Position numbers and translations under genes: made by a program
Notes under the pieces: generated by a model
The model's input: only the letters and a program-made list of their open reading frames with translations
Databases searched by the model: none
What the model was told of the DNA's origin: nothing
NCBI GenBank assembly: GCA_005879675.1
Contig: VBJE01000040.1
Span: forward strand, 1 to 32,217
Direction: 5' to 3'
Source: Chloroflexota bacterium
GTDB lineage: Bacteria > Chloroflexota > Dormibacteria > Dormibacterales > Dormibacteraceae
Length of the DNA: 32,217 bases
Shown here: positions 6,303 to 14,170 of the stretch, piece by piece
How positions within the stretch are numbered: the first letter of the stretch is position 1
Layout of the letters: each line of letters opens with the position of its first letter

Positions 6303-7958
6303 TTGTTGGAGTTCGCCCGTGCGGGAGCGGCAGTAGGCGCGACCTCCGCCACCCTCGAGAAGACGCGCATCCTCGGCGCCTACTTCCGCACGCTGGACGA
6401 GGACGACCTGCGCCGCGCCGCCGTCTACATGAGCGGGCGTGCCTTTCCACCGTCCTCGCGCCGGACCCTGGGCCTCGGCTGGTCGACACTCAGCAAGGTC
6501 GTGTCGTCGGTGTCGCGGCGTGGCGAGGATGAGCTGGGCGCCATCTTCCGCAAGCACTCGGACCTCGGCGACTGGGCCGGCGAGGCGCTCGACGGAAGCA
6601 CGCAACCAGAGGCTGTCACGCTGGCGGGCGTCGAAGCCGCGCTCGAGTCGATCCGCGCCGCGCGCGGCAACGCGAAGGCCGCCCCGCTGGAGGCAGTGGT
6701 GCGGCGCATGGACGCCGAGTCGGCGCGCTTCTTCATCAAGATCATCTCGGGAGAGATGCGGATCGGCCTCAGCGAGGGCCTGGTCGAGGCGGCCATCGCC
6801 GAGGCTTTCGATGTCCCGATCACCCAGGTCAAGCGCGTGCATCTCATCACCGGAGACATCGGCGAGACCGCGGTGCGCTGCAAGCGTGGGGAGTTCGCGG
6901 CCTCCACGATCACGCTTTTCCAACCGGTGCGCTTCATGCTGGCGAGCCCGGTCGAGACCCCGGGCGAGGCATTCACGCGCATGGGCGCGGGCGCTGTCTG
7001 GACCGAGGAGAAATACGACGGGGTCCGGTGCCAGCTCCACCGCCAGGCATCGCGGGTGGAGCTGTTCTCCCGCGACTTGAAGGAGACGACCGGGGCATTC
7101 CCCGAGCTGGTCGAGGGCGCGTCCACGATCGGCCATGACGTGCTTTTCGACGGCGAGGTGCTCGCGCATCGCGACGGACGCGTGCTGCGATTCTTCGAGC
7201 TCCAGCGTCGCCTCGGCCGCAAGAAGGTGGATGCGGCGCTGAGGCGCGAGGTCCCCGTCGTGCTCGTCGTCTTCGACCTCCTGTGGCTCGACGGCCGAAC
7301 ACTGCTCGACGAGCCGTTGACGACGCGCCGCAAGCTCCTCGAGGGCCTCGGCCTCGAGCATCCCTATCTCCTGGCACGCCTGGAGGAGGCCACCGACCCC
7401 GACCACCTCGACCGCATATTCAAGGAGACGCGCGAGCGGGGCAACGAAGGGTTGATGGTCAAGGATCCGCTCAGCCCGTACACGCCGGGACGCCGCGGCC
7501 TTGCGTGGTTGAAGCTGAAACGCCCGCTGGCGACCCTCGACGTCGTCGTCACCGCGGTCGAGTGGGGTCACGGCAAGCGCCGAGGCGTGCTCTCCGACTA
7601 CACGTTCGCGGTCAGGGACACCGAGACCGGACGTCTCGTCAACGTGGGCAAGGCTTACACCGGACTGACCGACGCCGAGATCGCCGAGTACACCAAGCGT
7701 TTCCTGGCGATGACCGTCGAGGACCATGGCCACACGCGGATGGTGCGGCCCGAAGTGGTGCTCGAGGTCGCCTTCGACTCCATCCAGCACTCGGGCCGCC
7801 ACCTGAGCGGCTACGCGCTGCGCTTCCCGCGCATCGTGCGCATCCGCGACGACAAGCCGGTGGAGGAGATCGACACCCTCGAGCGGGTGGCCGAGCTCTA
7901 CGACCGGTACTTCGGCGAGAAGTCGGAAGTCCCCCTGTCAGAAGTCGCCGAAACGTGA
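6303..7958 (+). CDS. ATP-dependent DNA ligase, archaeal/LigB type
   Basis: The 551-residue enzyme seals nicks in duplex DNA using ATP. An alpha-helical DNA-binding domain fills about residues 1-210, including FFIKIISGEMRIGLSEGLVE. The nucleotidyltransferase core has motif I EEKYDGVR with adenylated Lys237, motif III/IIIa FDGEVLAHRDG (E284) and VFDLLWLDG, motif IV NEGLMVKD (E382) and motif V WLKLKR (K404/K406). The C-terminal OB fold follows. Length and order match the archaeal and mycobacterial LigB-like family, not the short LigC or the NHEJ LigD. The start is TTG 6303 (a second TTG follows at once). A -10-like TACGAT lies 8 nt before it, suggesting a near-leaderless mRNA. It forms an operon with a metallo-beta-lactamase-fold gene (GTGA overlap). 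Confidence 0.93.
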   Translation: MLEFARAGAAVGATSATLEKTRILGAYFRTLDEDDLRRAAVYMSGRAFPPSSRRTLGLGWSTLSKVVSSVSRRGEDELGAIFRKHSDLGDWAGEALDGSTQPEAVTLAGVEAALESIRAARGNAKAAPLEAVVRRMDAESARFFIKIISGEMRIGLSEGLVEAAIAEAFDVPITQVKRVHLITGDIGETAVRCKRGEFAASTITLFQPVRFMLASPVETPGEAFTRMGAGAVWTEEKYDGVRCQLHRQASRVELFSRDLKETTGAFPELVEGASTIGHDVLFDGEVLAHRDGRVLRFFELQRRLGRKKVDAALRREVPVVLVVFDLLWLDGRTLLDEPLTTRRKLLEGLGLEHPYLLARLEEATDPDHLDRIFKETRERGNEGLMVKDPLSPYTPGRRGLAWLKLKRPLATLDVVVTAVEWGHGKRRGVLSDYTFAVRDTETGRLVNVGKAYTGLTDAEIAEYTKRFLAMTVEDHGHTRMVRPEVVLEVAFDSIQHSGRHLSGYALRFPRIVRIRDDKPVEEIDTLERVAELYDRYFGEKSEVPLSEVAET

Positions 7959-8692
7959 GATTGACATTCATGGGCACGGCCGGGGCCCGGTTCATGGTCG
8001 CCAGGCAGGTCGCCGCGTCAGGTGGCCTTTACATCGAGGATGCCGACACCCGGATCAGCCTTGACCCGGGCCCGGGCGCCGTCGTCGCCTATGCGCAGCG
8101 AAAGGTCGACCTGACGACCCTGGACGCCATCGTCGTCAGCCACCGCCACCTCGACCACGCCGGCGACGTCAACGTGATGGTCGAGGCCATGACCGACGGT
8201 GGTTTCGCCCACCGCGGCATGCTGTTCTGTCCCTCGGACGCGCTCGACGAAGACCCCGTCGTGCTCAAGTATCTGCGCCGCTTTCCGCGCGAGATCGTGC
8301 GCCTGGCGCCCGAAACGACCTATTCGGTGAACGGCGTGAGCTTTACCACCAGCGCTCGGCATGTGCACCAGGTCGAGACGTACGGCTTTCGGTTCGGCGA
8401 CCGCCTGGGCTGGATCACCGACTCCGCCTACTACGACGGCATCGCCGAACAGCACAGGGCCGACGTGATGCTGATCCACACGATCCTGCTGCACTGCAGG
8501 CCGGAGCTGCCGCACCTGTGCGTCGACGACGCGGAGCGCATCATCCGCGAGGCGAAGCCGAAGATCGCGTTTCTGACCCACTACGGCATGGCCGTGTGGC
8601 GCGCGAACCCCGAGGAGATCGCGGCCGGCCTCGCGCAGCGCACGGGCACCGACGTCCGTGCCGCGCGCGACGGCATGTCGATAGAAATCTGA
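7955..8692 (+). CDS. Metallo-beta-lactamase-fold hydrolase, RNase Z-like
   Basis: The 245-residue protein opens with the strand RLTFMGTAGARF and carries the metal site H63-R-H65-x-D67-H68, a distal His in ARHVHQVE, an aspartate in WITDSA, and a final His in FLTHYGM. The fold is that of the RNase Z/phosphodiesterase-like hydrolases. Substrate not deducible. The real start is GTG 7955, which shares GTGA with the ligase stop; the long open frame upstream is only the antiphase of the ligase gene. Its stop is fused to the next start (TGATG), so ligase, hydrolase and glycosyltransferase form one operon. Coupling to a ligase suggests a nucleic-acid substrate, which is inference. Confidence 0.85.
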   Translation: MRLTFMGTAGARFMVARQVAASGGLYIEDADTRISLDPGPGAVVAYAQRKVDLTTLDAIVVSHRHLDHAGDVNVMVEAMTDGGFAHRGMLFCPSDALDEDPVVLKYLRRFPREIVRLAPETTYSVNGVSFTTSARHVHQVETYGFRFGDRLGWITDSAYYDGIAEQHRADVMLIHTILLHCRPELPHLCVDDAERIIREAKPKIAFLTHYGMAVWRANPEEIAAGLAQRTGTDVRAARDGMSIEI

Positions 8693-9822
8693 TGAACGAG
8701 CGATGGAGATGGCGAGGCCAGGTCGCGCTGCTGGCGGTATGCCTTGCGTTCGTCATCTACCCGGTGCTGCCCAACGAGGACGTCATCAACTCCGACTGGC
8801 CGGCTTTTGCCACCGGGGCGCAGTTGATCGTCGCCGACCCTCAGCACATGTACGACCTCCATGTCCAGGAGCGCTACCAGCGGGTCATCACGGGGGGCCG
8901 CACCCTGGTCACGCCCGGCATCGAGGGCATCCTTCCGTTTCTCGCGCCACCCTGGGTGGCGCTGCTCGCCGTGCCGTTCGACGTTTTCGGCACCGATCTC
9001 GGGGGCCGGCTCTGGATCCTGTTCGGACTCGTGTGCCTCGGGTGCGGCCTCTACCTTGCGACCGGCGGCGCGCAGCGCCGGTGGGGCTTGCCCTCGGCCA
9101 TCCTTCCCGCCTTCGCGTCGGTCCCGACCGCGGTGATGATGCTCAACGCGCAGCTCGACGGGATCGTGGCCCTCGGCATCGGCGCCGCGATCGCGCTGCG
9201 GTCCCGACCGTACCTGGCCGGCCTGGCGCTTGGCCTGACCCTGATGAAGCCCCAGCTCGTTCTGCCTCTGGGCGTGGCCGTGGTCCTCGCCGGGCGTTGG
9301 AAGCTGCTGGCCGGCTGGGCGACCTCAGGTGTCGCGCTCCTGGTACCGACGCTCTTCCTCAACCCGAGCTGGATCGCGCAGTGGCTGGCGCAGACCCGGG
9401 CGACGGTCGCCCCGATCAGCCGCGAGGTGGACCTGCCCCACTTCGGCGTCCTCCTGCCGGGCCCGCTGCAGTCGAGCGGCGTGGTGGCCCTGACCGTCAT
9501 CGCGATCGTCATCGTCATCGTGCTCGCCTGGCGCCGGCGCGACGACTTCGCGGCTTCGGCGGCCGTGGTCATCGCGGGTGGCGTTCTCGCCGCGCCGCAC
9601 GCGCTCCCCGCCGACCTGGTGCTGGTCGCGGTGGCGCTGGCGGTCTGGGGGCGCGCGCAGTGGTTCGACTGGCTGGCCCTATCTCTTGGTGCCGTGGTCT
9701 GCGCGACGACGGTGGCGCCGGTCCCGGCGATCGTCGGCGTTCTCGTGATCGGCTGGGTTTGCCTGCGCGCGAGCGGCGTTACTTCGAGGTCGCCAGCACC
9801 GGCACCGGCGTGGACGCGATGA
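8692..9822 (+). CDS. GT87-like polyprenyl-phosphate-mannose-dependent glycosyltransferase
   Basis: The 376-residue membrane protein has about ten hydrophobic segments and the features of the DUF2029/GT87 family. An acidic residue follows the first membrane helix (NSDWPAFATGAQL), then comes the DPQHMYDL segment. Further on is the characteristic helix with Lys-Pro, AGLALGLTLMKPQLVLPLG. These enzymes take a mannose-type sugar from a polyprenyl phosphate carrier and add it to a lipid or glycan outside the cytoplasmic membrane. The acceptor is unknown. A second, damaged family member lies at 18407-19574. The start is ATG 8692, sharing one base with the preceding stop. The 3' end overlaps convergent clpP by 44 bp. 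Confidence 0.8.
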   Translation: MNERWRWRGQVALLAVCLAFVIYPVLPNEDVINSDWPAFATGAQLIVADPQHMYDLHVQERYQRVITGGRTLVTPGIEGILPFLAPPWVALLAVPFDVFGTDLGGRLWILFGLVCLGCGLYLATGGAQRRWGLPSAILPAFASVPTAVMMLNAQLDGIVALGIGAAIALRSRPYLAGLALGLTLMKPQLVLPLGVAVVLAGRWKLLAGWATSGVALLVPTLFLNPSWIAQWLAQTRATVAPISREVDLPHFGVLLPGPLQSSGVVALTVIAIVIVIVLAWRRRDDFAASAAVVIAGGVLAAPHALPADLVLVAVALAVWGRAQWFDWLALSLGAVVCATTVAPVPAIVGVLVIGWVCLRASGVTSRSPAPAPAWTR

Positions 9823-10399
9823 TGCCGTCGATCAGGCCGTAATCCAGCGCTTCTTGAGGCGTCAGGAAGAAGTCGCGGTCGGTGTCGCGCTCGACGCGCT
9901 CCAGCGTCTGGCCGGTGTGCTTGGCGATGAGGCCGTTGAGCACGGTCCGTATGCGGATGAGCTCCTTGGCGTGGATCTCGAGATCGCTCGCCTGGCCCTG
10001 CAGCCCCTTGCCGCCGACCAGCGGTTGATGCATGTGGATGGTCGAGCTCGGCAGCGAGAATCGCTTGCCCTTCGCGCCCGCCATCAGGATGACGGTGCCG
10101 AAGCTGGCGGCGCGGCCGATGCAAACGGTCGAGATCGGAGCCTGGACATACTGCATCGTGTCGTAGATCGCGAGGCCGGCGGTCACCGCGCCACCCGGCG
10201 AGTTGACGTAGATCTGGATCTCCTTGGTCGGGTCGTCGGCGGCCAGGTACATGAGCTGCGCCACGACGAGGTTGGCGACGACGTCGTCGATCGGTCGGCC
10301 GATGATGATGATCCGATCCTTCAGAAGCCGCGAGTAGATGTCAAAAGTCCGCTCTCGGTTTCCGCCTTCGTTCTCGACGACTGTGGGTACGTAGGCCAA
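9779..10399 (-). CDS. clpP: ATP-dependent Clp protease proteolytic subunit
   Basis: ClpP forms the barrel-shaped peptidase that degrades proteins unfolded by ClpX, ClpA or ClpC. The triad is complete and at the usual positions: S99 (GRAASFG), H124 (IHMHQP) and D173 (DTDRD). The axial-loop N-terminus YVPTVVEN and the handle region QASDLEIHAKEL are present. I chose TTG 10399 because it gives MAYVPTVVEN, matching the family N-terminus. TTG 10462 would add 21 residues but run into the divergent gene. No clpX or tig lies beside it, unlike many genomes. The frame is intact to its stop, overlapping the glycosyltransferase gene tail to tail. Confidence 0.92.
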   Translation of the reverse strand: MAYVPTVVENEGGNRERTFDIYSRLLKDRIIIIGRPIDDVVANLVVAQLMYLAADDPTKEIQIYVNSPGGAVTAGLAIYDTMQYVQAPISTVCIGRAASFGTVILMAGAKGKRFSLPSSTIHMHQPLVGGKGLQGQASDLEIHAKELIRIRTVLNGLIAKHTGQTLERVERDTDRDFFLTPQEALDYGLIDGIIASTPVPVLATSK

Positions 10400-10400
10400 T

Positions 10401-10868
10401 GTGGATCGCAGCTTACGAAAAATGTTGCTCGCACCATCTGATTTCTTCGCCGGCCTGCGCAAAGGGTTGAAGGCGAAGCTGCCCGCCGGACTGCGCGACT
10501 TTCGGACAGTCCGCGGTCGAGGCCGCCTGATGAAGGTCTACTTCCGCGAGCCGGCCTTCCACTACGAGGCATGGCACCACACCGGGGCGGGTAGGCTGGA
10601 GGTGGGATTGCATTTCGAGGCGTCGCCGAGCGAAAACGACGAGGCGTTCGACTTCTTTCGGTCGCGAATGGTCGAGGTCAAGGCGGGACTGCCCCGGGCG
10701 GAGCTCGAGCCCTGGGACCGTGGCTGGTCGAGGCTGTACGAGACCGTGCCGGCGGCGCGCCTCGACGACGAGGTGCTCGAACGCGCGGTCGACTGCCTGA
10801 CGGCGTACGTGGTGGCCCTTCAGCCTTTGCTGGACGAGTTCATGAGGAGGCGGGATGAGAACAGTTGA
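10401..10868 (+). CDS. Hypothetical protein, 155 residues
   Basis: I do not recognise this protein. It is soluble and mixed alpha/beta, with a central block WHHTGAGRLEVGLHFEAS and a helical C-terminus rich in Leu and Glu/Arg (RLDDEVLERAVDCLTAYVVAL). It has one cysteine and no metal motif. The length may be 148 if the ATG at 10422 is used instead of GTG 10401. Both lie in the short divergent gap with clpP, so the start is open. It overlaps the methyltransferase gene by 14 bp and shares its strand, so the two are probably cotranscribed and may act together. Confidence 0.7.
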   Translation: MDRSLRKMLLAPSDFFAGLRKGLKAKLPAGLRDFRTVRGRGRLMKVYFREPAFHYEAWHHTGAGRLEVGLHFEASPSENDEAFDFFRSRMVEVKAGLPRAELEPWDRGWSRLYETVPAARLDDEVLERAVDCLTAYVVALQPLLDEFMRRRDENS

Positions 10869-11499
10869 AGTCAGCGACGCGTTGCAGGAGTACCTCGACA
10901 AGCTCGTGCCCAAACGCGATGCCGTGCTCGCACGCATGGAGGAGGAGGCGCATCGCGAGGGCATTCCGATTGTCGACCCGCACGAGGGCCAGCTGCTCTA
11001 CCTCCTGGTCAAGATCGCGGGCGCCAAGCGGATCCTGGAGCTGGGCACCGCGACGGGCTACAGCGGCATCTGGCTCCTGCGCGCAACGGACGGCGGCACC
11101 CTGACCAGCTACGAGATGGACCCCGAGCGAGCCCGCCGCGCGCGGGCAAACTTCGCTGAGGCCGGTTTTGGCGACAAGGCACTCGTTCTCGAGGAGAACG
11201 CCAAGGACGGCCTGGAGAAGCTGGACGCGCGGTTTGACGTGTGCTTCATCGACCTTCTCAACTCGTTCCGGTCGGAGGACATCACCAAGCGCGTGGTCGA
11301 GCTATGCCTCGAGCGCCTCGACGGCGGCGCGCTGTTGATGGCGGACAACGCGCTCCGGCAGGGCGAGGTGCTCAAGCCGACGAACCAGCAGGCAAGGAAC
11401 GTGGCCTTCTACAACGAGTTCGTCGCGAAGCACCCGCGCCTGGAGAGCGTGGTGATCCCGATCCGCGACGGCCTGTCCGTGGCCCGCGTGAAAGACTGA
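10855..11499 (+). CDS. SAM-dependent O-methyltransferase, caffeoyl-CoA-OMT/TrmR-like
   Basis: The 214-residue protein is a class I methyltransferase of the Methyltransf_3 family. Motif I reads LELGTATGYSG (about 61-71), motif II has an acidic strand end (TSYEMDPE), and FDVCFIDLL supplies the acidic residue that in relatives binds a metal. The later DN pair (ADNALRQGEV) completes the divalent-metal site. Relatives methylate catechols or wobble uridine in tRNA (TrmR), and the substrate here cannot be read from sequence. The ATG lies inside the end of the previous gene (14-bp overlap), preceded by GAGGAGGCGGG, a good ribosome site. Confidence 0.85.
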   Translation: MRTVEVSDALQEYLDKLVPKRDAVLARMEEEAHREGIPIVDPHEGQLLYLLVKIAGAKRILELGTATGYSGIWLLRATDGGTLTSYEMDPERARRARANFAEAGFGDKALVLEENAKDGLEKLDARFDVCFIDLLNSFRSEDITKRVVELCLERLDGGALLMADNALRQGEVLKPTNQQARNVAFYNEFVAKHPRLESVVIPIRDGLSVARVKD

Positions 11500-11509
11500 A
11501 ACCCAGGCA

Positions 11510-11561
11510 TTTTGCGCAAAAACACTACAAAGCCAGCGCTTTAGGCCCGGCTTTGCGCAAA
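11510..11561. repeat. Pair of TTTGCGCAAA palindromes, 41 bp apart
   Basis: TTTTGCGCAAAA (11510-11521, perfect 12-bp palindrome) and TTTGCGCAAA (11552-11561) lie 41 bp apart centre to centre, close to four helical turns. Between them AAAGCC and GGCTTT can pair around a 14-nt loop. The site fills the gap between the convergent methyltransferase and moaE genes. It could be a transcription end or a protein-binding pair; no T-run supports a classic terminator. Confidence 0.5.
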
Positions 11562-11575
11562 ACCGGCAGCAGCGA

Positions 11576-12007
11576 TCAGCGGCCCACCGGCTTCGCGTCC
11601 TCGCCTTCGATCCAGAAGGTCCCGTCCGCCGCGTGTTCCTTCTTCCAGATCGGCACCGACTCCTTGAGCCGGTCGATCCCCCACCTGCACGCCTCGAACG
11701 CCTCGGCGCGGTGGGGGCACGAGACCGCGACCACCACCGACACCTCGCCGATCTCCAGGTGGCCGGTCCTGTGGGCCATGGCGACCCGGGCTTCCGGCCA
11801 GCGGTCCCTGATCTCCTGGCCGATCTTGCGCATCTGCGGCACGGCCATCTCCGCGTAGGCCTCGTAGTCGAGATGCGTCACGGTCTGGCCCCGGGAGTTG
11901 TCGCGGACGATGCCGCTGAAGGTGCAGACGGCGCCGGCTCCCGGGTGGACGACCGCCGCTTCGAGCTCGCGAACGTCGATGGGAGCCGTCGTCACGTCGT
12001 ATCTCAT
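11576..12007 (-). CDS. moaE: Molybdopterin synthase catalytic subunit
   Basis: MoaE takes sulfur from thiocarboxylated MoaD to turn precursor Z into molybdopterin. The 143-residue protein has the family core: TFSGIVRDN, LDYEAYAEMA, MAHRTGHLEIGE, and the catalytic end with K115 and K122 (DRLKESVPIWKKE), close to the E. coli lysines 119 and 126. Length is normal. It starts with ATG and shares ATGA (12004-12007) with the moaD stop, which fits equal expression of the two subunits. No other Mo-cofactor gene is in the window. Confidence 0.93.
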   Translation of the reverse strand: MRYDVTTAPIDVRELEAAVVHPGAGAVCTFSGIVRDNSRGQTVTHLDYEAYAEMAVPQMRKIGQEIRDRWPEARVAMAHRTGHLEIGEVSVVVAVSCPHRAEAFEACRWGIDRLKESVPIWKKEHAADGTFWIEGEDAKPVGR

Positions 12008-12264
12008 CGACGGCCTCCGCTCACAGGTGGGATGAACGCCAATTCGTCACCTTCGGAAACTCGCTCGCTCCAGCCGGCGAACTCCTGGTTGACGGCTCCC
12101 CGCACGCCATCCCGCGCCGGCAACGAGGAATGCCTCGCCCGCAGCGCGTCGTACGCATCGGCCAGGGACGAGTTCGGCGCGATCTGCAGGGTTTCGGTTT
12201 CGACACCCGCCAGCTCACGCAGCCGGGCAAAGAACCGGACGCGAACGGCAATAGCCACCGCCAT
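12004..12264 (-). CDS. moaD: Molybdopterin synthase sulfur carrier subunit with a GG-Arg-Arg tail
   Basis: The 86-residue ubiquitin-fold protein has the MoaD pattern RVRFFARLRELAG at the start and EGDELAFIPPVSGG near the end. MoaD normally ends with the bare Gly-Gly, whose carboxylate is adenylated by MoeB and converted to a thiocarboxylate. Here two Arg codons (CGT CGA) follow the GG before TGA. The ATGA overlap with moaE supports the reading frame and stop. The tail would have to be trimmed, or the protein would be inactive as a sulfur carrier. ATG 12264 was chosen as start, just before the first beta strand; it lies 10 bp after the SLOG gene. Confidence 0.9.
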   Translation of the reverse strand: MAVAIAVRVRFFARLRELAGVETETLQIAPNSSLADAYDALRARHSSLPARDGVRGAVNQEFAGWSERVSEGDELAFIPPVSGGRR

Positions 12265-12274
12265 CGGTCTCAAT

Positions 12275-12616
12275 TTACTGGACAAATACGTGGACTTCCT
12301 TACCTGAATCGAGCGCGCGCTCGACGGTGGTGCGCGTCCCCCTCGACGAACCGTCCCAGAACGCGACCAGCACGTCGCACGCGTCGACGAGGCGCTGGTT
12401 CCGCGCGGCCGACTTGCCGGCGTCCGCCAGCTCATCGAACGATGCCGGTATCACCTGCACCGGGATCCCTTTCTCGCGCGCGGCCTTGGTGGCCGCGGCG
12501 TCGACGCCGCTCGCGCTGCCGGTGATGATCGACGCCCGAGGAGGCAGCGACTTCACGTAGTCGGCGACACGTCCGGGTTCCGAGTAGTGCCTGCTCCCGA
12601 CGATCGCGACCCGCAC
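12275..12616 (-). CDS. SLOG-family (YspA/DprA-like Rossmann) protein
   Basis: The roughly 113-residue protein has the nucleotide-binding pattern of the SLOG superfamily. VAIVGSRHY opens it, IITGSASGVDAAATKAA forms the phosphate loop region, and DVLVAFWDGSSRGTRTTVERAL closes the site. Such small SLOG proteins (DUF2493/YspA) bind nucleotide-derived ligands, and some sit in stress or defence systems. The role is unknown. GTG 12616, 12 bp after the PEP carboxykinase stop, puts the first beta strand at the N-terminus. It lies between pckA and moaDE in one minus operon, a grouping I cannot explain functionally. Confidence 0.75.
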   Translation of the reverse strand: MRVAIVGSRHYSEPGRVADYVKSLPPRASIITGSASGVDAAATKAAREKGIPVQVIPASFDELADAGKSAARNQRLVDACDVLVAFWDGSSRGTRTTVERALDSGKEVHVFVQ

Positions 12617-12627
12617 CGCCTGCTCGA

Positions 12628-14137
12628 TCAGCCCGCGGTCGACGCGCTCTTGCCGATCATGTGGATGTTCTTCTCGAACATGTCCCGAAGCTTCGCCGCC
12701 TGGCGGTCGTAGTCCTCCGGGTCGGGCCAGCTGTCGCGCGTGTCCAGCACCTCTCGCGGAACGCCGGGCACTCGGTTGGGGATCTGCAACCCGAAGACCG
12801 GGTCGACGTGAGTGCGCGCACGATCGCGCGGGTGTGGGCGATCGACATGCGCTCGCCAACGCCGTGCGGTCCCCCGACCCAGCCCGTGTTGAGCATCCAC
12901 ACATCGGCGTGGTGGCGCTTCACCCGCTCCAGGAGCATGTCCGCGTAGCGCTCGGGCGGCAAGACCAGGAACGGCGCCGCGAAGCACGTGCTGAAGATCG
13001 GCTCGGGCTCGGTCACCCCGCGCTCGGTGCCGGCGACCTTGGCGGTGTAGCCGCTCAGGAAGTAATGGCGGATCTGCTCCTGGTCCAGGAGCGACACGGG
13101 CGGCAGCACCCCAAACGCGTCCGCCGACAGGAACATGATGTTGTGCGGGTGGCTGCCGACGCCTGTGAGGACGGCGTTGGGGATCAGGTCGATGGGGTAC
13201 GCGGCGCGAGTGTTCTCCGTTTTCTCGTCCGAGTCGTAGTCCGGCACGCGCGTGCGTGGGTCGTAGACGACGTTCTCCAGGATCGTGCCGAAGCTCTCGG
13301 TCGCGGTGTAGATCTCGGCTCGGACTCTTTGTGGATGCGGATCGTCTTGGCGTAGCAGCCCCCCTCGAAGTTGAAGACTCCGCGGTCGCTCCACCCATGC
13401 TCGTCGTCGCCGATGAGCCGGCGCGATGGCTCCGCAGAGAGAGTGGTCTTGCCTGTCCCGCTGAGACCGAAGAACAGCGCCACGTCGGAGCCGTCCTTCT
13501 CTGTGTTGGCGGAGCAGTGCATCGGGAAGACGCCTTGCGCCGGCAGCAGGTAGTTGAGCGCGGTGAAGATGGACTTCTTGATCTCGCCGGCGTAGCCGGT
13601 GCCGCCGATGATCACGATCCCGCGGCCGAGGTTGACGAGGATGAACGTTTCGCTATGGGTGCCGTCCCGGTGCGGGTCGGCCTTCACGGAGGGAAGCGAG
13701 ATGACCGTGAAGTCCGGCTCGAAGTTCATCAGCTCGTCGGCTGTCGGCCGGATGAAAAGGTTGCGCGCAAACAGGCTGTGCCATGCCAGCTCCGAGATCA
13801 CGCGCACGCGCAGCCGGTAGCGCGGGTCTGCACAGGCGAAAACGTCCTGCGTATAGACGTCGTGGGCGGCGACGAACTCCTCCATCCGCGCCAGCAGCTG
13901 GTCGAATTTGGCCGAGGCGATGGGCTGGTTGCCCGGGTGCCACCAGATCGCGTCCTGGCTCGTCGGCTCCTTGACGAAGAACTTGTCCTGCGGCGAACGG
14001 CCTGTGTGCTTGCCGGTCTCGGCGGTCAGGGCGCCGGTGGAGACGATGGCGGCCTCGCTGCGCCGGATCGCGTGCTCGTACAGGGCGGCAGGGCTGAGGT
14101 TTCGCCGCTCGACGGCGATCTCACTCTTCGCGGCCAC
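12628..14137 (-). pseudogene. pckA: ATP-type phosphoenolpyruvate carboxykinase, broken by two frameshifts
   Basis: The enzyme converts oxaloacetate and ATP to phosphoenolpyruvate, CO2 and ADP. It is recognised by TGRSPQDKF, the P-loop GLSGTGKTTLSAEP, the kinase-2 site IGDDEHGW, MHCSAN and MLNTGWVGGP. The frame changes twice. Near 13316 one G is missing (GAGCCGAGATC for an expected GAGCCGGAGATC), which breaks EPEIYTATESFG. Near 12808-12815 the frame shifts again between HTRAIVRAL and HVDPVFGLQIP. Against E. coli PckA as I recall it, about ten residues are also missing there. Everything else aligns from GTG 14137 to TGA 12628. The damage may be an assembly or sequencing fault; the enzyme would otherwise be normal. 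Confidence 0.85.
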
Positions 14138-14170
14138 TTCTAGAGAGGATAAACGGGGCGGTAGGCGCGG

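Noticed and set aside
7283..8692. 469-residue open frame over the end of the DNA ligase
   Set aside because: The first 224 codons are Arg/Pro-rich antiphase of the ligase. The true gene starts at GTG 7955 with a GTGA overlap.
10389..10394. Palindromic TACGTA as another two-way promoter for clpP and its neighbour
   Set aside because: On the minus side it lies inside the conserved clpP coding region, downstream of the start, so it cannot serve clpP.
12004..12435. Longer 143-residue reading of moaD
   Set aside because: The extra 57 residues overlap the SLOG gene on the same strand and look like its out-of-frame copy. ATG 12264 lies directly before the first MoaD strand.
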